Shown here one piece after another: positions 15,592-20,850 of a DNA stretch of 20,850 nt (position 1 is the first letter of the stretch; each line of letters begins with the position of its first letter). Location of the stretch: contig JAEZKP010000058.1 in the NCBI GenBank assembly GCA_023436145.1, forward strand, positions 1 to 20,850, given 5' to 3'. Source of the stretch: Fibrobacterota bacterium (lineage in GTDB: Bacteria; Fibrobacterota; Chitinivibrionia; Chitinivibrionales; Chitinispirillaceae). The notes below the pieces were generated by a model. That model made no database searches. It saw only the letters and a list, made by a program, of their open reading frames with translations, and was not told where the DNA came from. The position numbers and the translations under genes were made by a program.

Positions 15592-16779
15592 TTGAATCTA
15601 TCCAGTATCGATATATTCTGCCATGTCATCGATAATTTTGGTGATGCAGGTGTGGTCTACAGGTTCGCCAAAGAGTTCAAAAAAATGAATCCACAGTGTA
15701 CCACCAGAGTCTTTATCGATGATCTGCAAACTCTTCACAACATCATATCTGAGATAAAAGTCGATAAAAGAGTTCAGCACCATCAGGAAATCACCTTTAT
15801 CGACTCATCTGAACTCTGTTCACAGGATATCGAAGAGCTTGGAGTTGCAGATATATTGGTTGAAGCGTTCGCCTGCGAAATTCCACAACCAATAATGGAT
15901 ATCGCAGTATTTAGAAGTAAACTGATAATTAACCTGGAGTATCTTTCGGCTGAGGACTGGGTAGAAGGCTATCATCTGAAAGAATCCCTGCTAAATAATG
16001 GCACTGCCAAAAAATTCTTTTTTATGCCCGGTTTTACCACTTCCACAGGCGGAGTCATTCTAAATACAGAAGTTATCAGAAATAAAAAACAACTCCAGAA
16101 CTCACGGCTTGATCTGATTAATGAACTGTTGAAAAAAAATGCAGGCCTGACTCTCCAGAACACAGGAAATAGCTTATTTGGAACCGTTTTCTCTTATGAA
16201 CGTGGGTTTGATAACTTTCTGGCTGACCTGACTTCAATAGATAAACAGGTATATCTGATGGTGTTTGGCCATAAAAGCCATAACAGCATAAAAGCTGCAT
16301 TGAAACGAGCTGGCAAAAATGTTGACGATAGCAGAAATATCAAATATCACAACCTTGAAATTGCGTTGATGCCTCTTATTTCTCAGCAAAGCTATGATTC
16401 ACTTCTGTGCTGTTGCGATTTTAATCTGGTGCGGGGTGAGGATTCTCTGGTCAGGGCTATCTGTGCCGGAAAACCATTTTTATGGAACGCCTACATTCAG
16501 GAAAATGGCTATCAGAAAGTAAAAGTTGATGCACTTTTGAAATATTTCGAACAATATTTTGATGATTCAGAGGTATTCAATAGATATAAGGACCTGCTGC
16601 AAAAATATAATGAGGCCGGGTTGGAAGAAAATATCCAACACACAACGGAAAATTTTCATTATTTTTTTCAGGATTTAAATAAAATTAAACATGCAACAGC
16701 GAAGATGAGTTATTTTATAGAAGAAAACTGTAATCTGGTCCAAAAATTCAGTGATTTTCTCCGTGAATACAAAAACTAA
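15592..16779 (+). CDS. earP: EF-P arginine rhamnosyltransferase EarP, TTG start
   Basis: A 395-residue cytosolic glycosyltransferase (DUF2331, GT104) that moves rhamnose from dTDP-rhamnose onto Arg32 of elongation factor P, activating EF-P at polyproline stalls. The N-terminal motif FCHVIDNFGDAGVVYRFAKEF contains the conserved aspartates (D14 and D18 here). Further hallmarks are a late LVRGEDSLVRAICAGKPFLWNAY (E283 in RGEDS matches the catalytic-site Glu of characterised EarPs) and QENGYQKVKVDALL. The length fits the family. The start is TTG with AAAGGAG eight bases upstream; no better ATG precedes the conserved N-terminus. It is followed by efp 185 bases downstream in the same direction, the usual EarP partner arrangement, which makes the assignment firm. 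Confidence 0.95.
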   Translation: MNLSSIDIFCHVIDNFGDAGVVYRFAKEFKKMNPQCTTRVFIDDLQTLHNIISEIKVDKRVQHHQEITFIDSSELCSQDIEELGVADILVEAFACEIPQPIMDIAVFRSKLIINLEYLSAEDWVEGYHLKESLLNNGTAKKFFFMPGFTTSTGGVILNTEVIRNKKQLQNSRLDLINELLKKNAGLTLQNTGNSLFGTVFSYERGFDNFLADLTSIDKQVYLMVFGHKSHNSIKAALKRAGKNVDDSRNIKYHNLEIALMPLISQQSYDSLLCCCDFNLVRGEDSLVRAICAGKPFLWNAYIQENGYQKVKVDALLKYFEQYFDDSEVFNRYKDLLQKYNEAGLEENIQHTTENFHYFFQDLNKIKHATAKMSYFIEENCNLVQKFSDFLREYKN

Positions 16780-16964
16780 TAAAAAAGAGATCCACTTGCC
16801 GGCGTGTACATTTCTTACCATCAGGTATCTGATCCCTCCATTGGTACGCTAACCACTTTATTTTTTTCCAGTACTTTAGAAACCGATTCTATCGCAAACT
16901 GCCTAAAACAGTTGAATTAAATTTTTAATAAAAATAATAAACTATCAATTTCAAGGAGCCATTA

Positions 16965-17525
16965 ATGAAAGAAGCACAGGACCTCAGACAGGGAAATACT
17001 GTCAAAATTAATAACGAATTGTACATTATCATGAAAGCCATCTACAACAAAGGTGCCCGTGGAGCCTCTTCTGTGAAGATGAAACTCCGGAATCTATCTA
17101 CCGGCAGTGTTTCAGAATCTGTGTACCGGGCAACTGACAAGTTTGATGATGTCGTCCTGGAACGCAAAACCATGCAGTTTCTCTATGAAACCAACGGGTT
17201 TTATACATTCATGGATCAGGAAACCTTCGAACAGATGGATTTAAACAAGGACGACCTGGGAGATGCGCTTAATTACCTGCGGGAAGAGATGAACATCGAC
17301 ATCATTGTCTATGGAACTAAACCAGTCGGAGTAGAACTTCCTGCACAGGTTGAAGCCACAATAGAATACACTGAACCAGCAGTGAAGGGTGATACTTCCG
17401 GAAAAGTGCTCAAAACCGCAAAAATAGATACCGGGTATGAGATTCAGGTACCTTTGTATTGCAACATCGGTGACAAAATCCGTATTAACACAGCTACTGA
17501 TGAATTTGTTTCAAGAGCGAACTGA
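16965..17525 (+). CDS. efp: Elongation factor P
   Basis: A 186-residue cytosolic translation factor that binds between the P and E sites of stalled ribosomes and helps form peptide bonds in polyproline runs. Three beta-barrel domains are visible: KOW-like (about 3-62), a central OB fold (about 65-125) and the C-terminal OB fold with the family signature YTEPAVKGDTSGKVLKTAKI (about 135-154). The tip loop reads YNKGARGASSVKMK, placing Arg at position 32, the residue modified by EarP, rather than the Lys of the EpmA type. The AAGGAG site six bases before ATG is good, and the gene has its own 185-base leader, so it may have its own promoter. It ends at a strong terminator. Confidence 0.97.
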   Translation: MKEAQDLRQGNTVKINNELYIIMKAIYNKGARGASSVKMKLRNLSTGSVSESVYRATDKFDDVVLERKTMQFLYETNGFYTFMDQETFEQMDLNKDDLGDALNYLREEMNIDIIVYGTKPVGVELPAQVEATIEYTEPAVKGDTSGKVLKTAKIDTGYEIQVPLYCNIGDKIRINTATDEFVSRAN

Positions 17526-17527
17526 TC

Positions 17528-17556
17528 AAAAAGAGCCGGCAAACCGGCTCTTTTTT
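17528..17556. terminator. Bidirectional rho-independent terminator
   Basis: GAGCCGG (17533-17539), loop CAAA and CCGGCTC (17544-17550) form a perfect seven-pair GC-rich stem. TTTTTT follows on the plus strand and AAAAA precedes it, giving TTTTT on the minus strand. It therefore serves both efp and the convergent small membrane-protein gene. Confidence 0.92.
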
Positions 17557-17561
17557 CTTTT

Positions 17562-18002
17562 TCAGTGATGAAACTTATTACTGCAAACACTCTTATTATA
17601 CTCATGTATAGCTTTACGAAATTTAGTGTTTGATTTGAAATAGATAACCACACCAGTACCCGCACTTGCCAGACCAGCCAGTGAAAATAACGATTTTCCA
17701 GTAGAAAACCCTGCTATCACCAGGCCCAGTCCACCTCCAAGCATCACATAAGAACTGCCTCTGAAAAGGTTATACTTTTTCAGATAAGGTTTACTGAAGC
17801 CGTCATTGTAAAGATAACCCTTAATAGTGGAGATATTGAGATGATACTCTCCCATCACATACTCAATCTTATTTCCATCCAGTTTTGCAATGATCTGATC
17901 AGGATGGGAGCAAACCGGTGAAGTCAGGCTATCCTGTTGAGCGGACACAAAAGTAGTAGTACAGATAATAAAGAAAAGAAAAAATAATCGCAAACAACCC
18001 AT
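17562..18002 (-). CDS. Small exported membrane protein, function unknown
   Basis: A 146-residue protein I do not recognise. Starting at ATG 18002 it has a signal peptide MGCLRLFFLFFIICTTTFVSA (cleavage near SA-QQ), a short mature part with GKSLFSLAGLASAGTGVVIYF and LGGGLGLVIAGF, which look like two membrane segments, and a basic C-terminus. I chose this start because GAGGAG lies seven bases upstream and the signal peptide begins right after. An open frame extends 15 codons further upstream to 18047 but has no ribosome site there and would put residues before the signal peptide. It follows the BON gene by 93 bases and ends at the bidirectional terminator. Confidence 0.75.
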   Translation of the reverse strand: MGCLRLFFLFFIICTTTFVSAQQDSLTSPVCSHPDQIIAKLDGNKIEYVMGEYHLNISTIKGYLYNDGFSKPYLKKYNLFRGSSYVMLGGGLGLVIAGFSTGKSLFSLAGLASAGTGVVIYFKSNTKFRKAIHEYNKSVCSNKFHH

Positions 18003-18095
18003 AAATAACTCCTCACTATGGAGTAAAATATAGGGTATAGTTTGCAATTTTTCAAGACAGCTGTGATAATAAAATTCTCTGGGGAAGAAGATTTT

Positions 18096-18764
18096 CTAGC
18101 TTTCACTAATAACCAGCTGATTATTTACATTTATCACCCCCATAGTATATCTGGCAATATCTTCGGCAACATCGAAGGCATTTCGATTTGGAACCATACC
18201 ACTGAGTCTCACGTTACCTTTTTGGACCTCCACAGAAACCGAATTTACACTTAAAACAGAACTGCGACTGAGCATATATGTAATATCCTGACCGATTCTT
18301 TCGTCAGCGATGTCACCGGATGTGACTACTGCGAGTTTGTTTACCACTGCCAGCACACCACCCGCATTTCGTACCAGTTCTTCTGCCCTGAATTTTTTCC
18401 ACAAAGTATCAACCGACCCTTCCAGAATAACCCTGCCTTCGTGTACAAATGCAGTTATCCTTTCCATATAAATATCTGGATCCCAGCTTAGCAAGCGCTG
18501 TACACTTTCCAGTATTGCCTCATCTGAAGGTTTTCGGTATTGAGAAGGGAAAACGATATCCAGACGATTATCTACAGCTGTCACTCCGGAAACCGCCCAC
18601 ACATCCGATTCTACTGCTTCCCGGGCCTGGTAAGATTGTACACTCCCGGTGAGGACCACCAGACCACCGCTTATTTCTAATTTTACTTTAGGAGATCGCA
18701 ATCTGGAATCTCTGGCCAGATTGTCCAGAATATCATTTTTTATGTCTTCATTGCTCCTTGGCAT
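18096..18764 (-). CDS. Triple BON-domain protein
   Basis: A 222-residue protein made of three BON domains in a row (about 1-70, 75-145 and 150-220). Each has the pattern of a helical start, a strand with EVQKGNVRLSG or LEISGGLVVLTGSV, and a closing GV..V.N.L motif. There is no signal peptide or lipobox, so unlike OsmY-type periplasmic proteins it appears cytosolic. BON domains bind lipid or surfaces and are stress-associated, but a ligand cannot be named. The start has GGAGGG four bases before ATG. It lies 54 bases behind tspO on the same strand, so the two are probably one transcript. Confidence 0.87.
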   Translation of the reverse strand: MPRSNEDIKNDILDNLARDSRLRSPKVKLEISGGLVVLTGSVQSYQAREAVESDVWAVSGVTAVDNRLDIVFPSQYRKPSDEAILESVQRLLSWDPDIYMERITAFVHEGRVILEGSVDTLWKKFRAEELVRNAGGVLAVVNKLAVVTSGDIADERIGQDITYMLSRSSVLSVNSVSVEVQKGNVRLSGMVPNRNAFDVAEDIARYTMGVINVNNQLVISES

Positions 18765-18818
18765 ATCTACCCTCCACTTTACTGGAACATCGATCCATTT
18801 GCAGATTAGAACCGGTTT

Positions 18819-19283
18819 TCAGCGGTTGATTCTCCAGAATCTGAAATTCAGCACAGATGCAAAGCTTACCCATAAAAGATATGGGACAAGTAACAGCGCA
18901 GCCCTGATTGAGATTCTCCAGAATAATATCACAGTGACAAATACTAAAATCCAGAGAATGAATATCTCGACCAGAGCAGCAAACGGGGAACGCATCCCGA
19001 AAAAAAGAGCTGTCCAGAGAAAATTTAACATCAGCTGTAAATAAAAGACTATCATACTTACTTTCTGGCCCTGCTCTTTTTTACGGGAGATGATAAAAGA
19101 AGAAATGCCCATAAGAGCATATAAAACAGTCCACACCGGACCAAACACCCAGGAAGGAGGATTTATGGATGGTTTCTGTAATTTATTATACCAGGTAGGG
19201 ATAGATCTTGAGGTGAAAACTGATCCGGTCATTCCCACGGCTTCACACAATCCTATATATTTCAATGAGTTAATCCAATCCAA
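18819..19283 (-). CDS. tspO: TspO/MBR family membrane protein, TTG start
   Basis: A 154-residue, five-helix membrane protein of the TspO/MBR (tryptophan-rich sensory protein) family, which binds porphyrins and cholesterol-like ligands and is tied to stress or tetrapyrrole handling. Family motifs are IPTWYNKLQKPSINPPSWVFGPVWTVLYALMG (residues about 27-58), LQLMLNFLWTALFFG, and the closing LLVPYLLWVSFASVLNFRFWRIN. I start it at TTG 19283 with GGAG nine bases upstream. This gives the normal family length and begins one helix before the conserved block. A longer open frame to 19472 would add 63 residues unlike any TspO, so I reject it. It heads the group with the BON gene. Confidence 0.9.
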   Translation of the reverse strand: MDWINSLKYIGLCEAVGMTGSVFTSRSIPTWYNKLQKPSINPPSWVFGPVWTVLYALMGISSFIISRKKEQGQKVSMIVFYLQLMLNFLWTALFFGMRSPFAALVEIFILWILVFVTVILFWRISIRAALLLVPYLLWVSFASVLNFRFWRINR

Positions 19284-19614
19284 AAGTATCTTCTCCTCTC
19301 TTTTTTTAGAGGTGCAAAAGAAATGCCATTCGTATGGATATGACTGGGATAAATTTCTAAAGAAGTTGATAATTTTTTTCAACCGGCAGGAAACGCAAAA
19401 TGCGTATCCAGCCTTAATACAGTTGAAAAGAAATGAGACAGAAAAGCCCTGAGAAAATATAGGAATGATCAATGGCCCAAATTACCCAGTCATGAAAACC
19501 CACTACTTTTTTTGTAATTAAGGGCTTTTAAGCTGAATCTTTTGCTTGCCCAAATAACTGTTTTCCAAGTATCTTTTATTCTCGCAAATCTCAAATTTCC
19601 AAAAAGGATTGACA

Positions 19615-20081
19615 TTGTCTTTTTCCCGGAAACTATTTCTATTATCTCTGTCTATTTTTATTTTATCATGTACAAAACAATATGTCCGAATCAGTCCTGA
19701 TTTTGGCTCTATCCGCAGTTATATGGATACGATTACCGTCTTCAGCGATGCGCTGGTACTATTGACGCAGAGAATGACTATTACAATGAAAAAGCATCAC
19801 TTTTACTTGATTCACTTATTTTAGAGGGACTACTCAGGCGGGCACAAATAATGATTCAGTATTATTGTTTCCATATCAAAATACAATAGCCAAACCCTGC
19901 ACACATTTCGGGAGAAAATGTTTTGACTATTAATGACTATAGCGAATTATTAACAAAAGCTTCCAAATCAGTTTTTTTAAAACTGGCAGCTATAATTCGG
20001 AAATTTCCACTGTTTTTAAAAAATCATTAAAAGTAACAGATGGATACTGGTATAACCGCTTATACAACAGCCATAATGATA
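19615..20081 (+). pseudogene. Decayed lipoprotein gene with several frameshifts
   Basis: The region opens with a good lipoprotein signal (FLLSLSIFILSC, lipobox ILSC), most likely starting at TTG 19615, six bases after AGGA, or at TTG 19609. The reading then moves between frames: SYMDTITVFSDALVL (first frame, to about 19760), DAENDYYNEKASLLLDSLILEGLLRRAQ (another frame, 19764 to the stop at 19887), IVSISKYNSQTLHTFRE (frame 1 again), NVLTINDYSELLTKASKSVF (third shift), then KTGSYNSEISTVFKKSLKV into the frame of the next ORF. Each piece looks protein-like and no single frame is open. At least four shifts are needed, so the gene is dead or the local sequence has errors. I do not recognise the family beyond 'lipoprotein'. 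Confidence 0.6.
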
Positions 20082-20083
20082 TT

Positions 20084-20587
20084 TTGATTGAAAGAGATAT
20101 CGAAAAATTAAAGGTTCCCGATGGTCTGATTTTTGATGGACCTAAATGTGGTACTGCTTTCATTGGGAAAATTATCATTAAAGTCTCTGTACCAAAACAA
20201 AGTGTTAATACTTGTGTTGGATTTCTAAGAATTTATGGTTCATCCGATTTTCTTAAAACTGAAGACGAAAGATGTGTGGTAAGAGGGATATTCCAGCAAT
20301 ATGCATATAAAACAGCAATGTTTTTAGAAAAAATGCATTATATGCTGAACAGTTCAAAACAAGTTGGTGAAAATTCTTTCATAAACTCAAGCGACCATAA
20401 ATTTTCAGAAAATTCAGAGAGAAAAAGGAAAAAGAGGTTTTCCAAAGATGCAAAGAGTAATAATAAATCGACACAAAATTCAAATTCAGCTCATAAAAAA
20501 AAGAGCCGTTTGCGTGCTGCTTTACTAATTCTACTTAAAAAAGATTATATTTATGAAGAAGGGATGTTTTGGAACCAAAAACATTAA
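20084..20587 (+). CDS. Hypothetical basic protein, possibly the tail of the broken upstream lipoprotein gene
   Basis: A 167-residue open frame starting at a TTG with no ribosome site. I do not recognise it. The first 80 residues (DIEKLKVPDGLIFDGPKCGTAFIGKIIIKVSVP) are protein-like. From about 105 on it turns into a low-complexity, lysine-, serine- and asparagine-rich stretch (SERKRKKRFSKDAK, NNKSTQNSNSAHKKKSR). The same frame is open upstream back to about 19943 and joins the fragments of the decayed lipoprotein, so I think it is part of that broken gene rather than an independent one. Base composition is more AT-rich than the genes to its left. Confidence 0.4.
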   Translation: MIERDIEKLKVPDGLIFDGPKCGTAFIGKIIIKVSVPKQSVNTCVGFLRIYGSSDFLKTEDERCVVRGIFQQYAYKTAMFLEKMHYMLNSSKQVGENSFINSSDHKFSENSERKRKKRFSKDAKSNNKSTQNSNSAHKKKSRLRAALLILLKKDYIYEEGMFWNQKH

Positions 20588-20645
20588 GTACTTCAATAGC
20601 AGTATAATAGGCTTATATCGAATTTGGGTTTATGTCATTAATCTG

Positions 20646-20672
20646 TTGACAATTTCATTTTAATATTAGAAT
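20646..20672 (+). promoter_or_regulatory. Candidate promoter for a 33-aa ORF
   Basis: A perfect TTGACA (20646-20651) is followed by TAGAAT (20667-20672, five of six matches) with 15 bases between them, slightly short. Transcription would start near 20680, about 30 bases before the ORF start. Confidence 0.4.
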
Positions 20673-20710
20673 ATCTAAATTGAGATTGCTAACCAATGGA
20701 GAGAATAGTC

Positions 20711-20812
20711 ATGAAGCATGTTAACTATGGCGCTCAGATAAAAAGGACCCTTTCTGCTCAGATAAATTCCCACTTTTACTCCCATCATTTTTTTAAAATA
20801 ATTATGAGTTGA
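20711..20812 (+). CDS. Possible 33-residue small protein
   Basis: ATG at 20711 has GGAGAG seven bases upstream and a candidate promoter in front. The peptide begins MKHVNYGAQIKRTLSAQ and ends at TGA 20810-20812. It is basic and histidine-containing, with no signal or membrane segment. The word GCTCAGATAAA occurs twice inside it (near 20731 and 20755), so a chance ORF over a short repeat is also possible. Nothing in it suggests a function. Confidence 0.3.
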   Translation: MKHVNYGAQIKRTLSAQINSHFYSHHFFKIIMS

Positions 20813-20821
20813 GCTATGCAA

Positions 20822-20850
20822 AATAAAAAAAGCACCAACATTTCAGTGCC
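20822..20850 (-). terminator. Terminator of a minus-strand gene beyond the right edge
   Basis: On the minus strand GCAC (20849-20846) and GTGC (20835-20832) pair around a ten-base loop (extended by one wobble pair), and TTTTTTT follows. The window cuts close to the base of the stem. A gene reading leftward should end just beyond 20850. Confidence 0.55.

Noticed and set aside
18003..18047. 15-codon upstream extension of the small exported protein
   Set aside because: It would place residues before the signal peptide, and a good GAGGAG site directly precedes ATG 18002.
19284..19472. 63-residue N-terminal extension of TspO
   Set aside because: Not seen in TspO proteins. A good ribosome site and TTG at 19283 give the normal length.

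Overview
The window looks like a chromosomal segment from a free-living Gram-negative bacterium, most likely of the Fibrobacterota (Chitinispirillum-like lineages). The best single clue is a TIGR02147-type protein at 3749-4585, a family expanded in Fibrobacter and its relatives, paired with a lipoprotein carrying a carboxypeptidase-regulatory-like domain and leucine-rich repeats. A secreted BNR_4 enzyme-like protein with a T9SS-like C-terminal tail and an AsmA outer-membrane-biogenesis protein fit the same picture. This lineage call is an inference from protein families. No 16S or other direct marker is present.

Layout. 1-410 is non-coding and starts with low-complexity GATTT-type words. 411-2009 (+) is the secreted BNR_4 protein. 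2055-7527 is a minus-strand block: a DUF2721 membrane protein, the LRR lipoprotein overlapping its TIGR02147 partner, and a 910-residue AsmA protein with a clear terminator behind it. 7528-7998 is a regulatory gap with a perfect 22-bp palindrome and a possible leader ORF. 7999-9706 (+) is a NodI/NodJ-type ABC exporter pair. 9764-13356 (-) holds tRNA-Leu(CAA), a small acidic protein, an HD-GYP c-di-GMP phosphodiesterase, a tandem array of 50-bp repeats, and enolase. 13609-15371 (-) holds a CNNM/CBS membrane protein and a small secreted Ig-like protein. 15592-17525 (+) is earP-efp, ending in a bidirectional terminator. 17562-19283 (-) is TspO, a triple-BON-domain protein and a small exported membrane protein. 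19609-20587 (+) is a frameshifted lipoprotein remnant followed by an orphan basic ORF. The last 260 bases hold a possible 33-aa gene and a terminator for a gene beyond the right edge.

How the genes work together. The clearest functional unit is earP-efp: EarP rhamnosylates EF-P on Arg32, and the EF-P encoded here has arginine exactly there. The ABC pair forms one exporter of unknown substrate. The TIGR02147 protein and the LRR lipoprotein overlap ATGA-style and are surely co-translated; the promoter in front of them carries a perfect 16-bp palindrome. Several genes (earP, the Ig-like protein, tspO, the broken lipoprotein) appear to start with TTG behind a good Shine-Dalgarno site.

Nothing here is a recognisable defence system, prophage, transposon or CRISPR array. 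The most unusual non-coding structure is the exact-period 50-bp tandem array between enolase and the HD-GYP gene. Its words recur elsewhere in the window.
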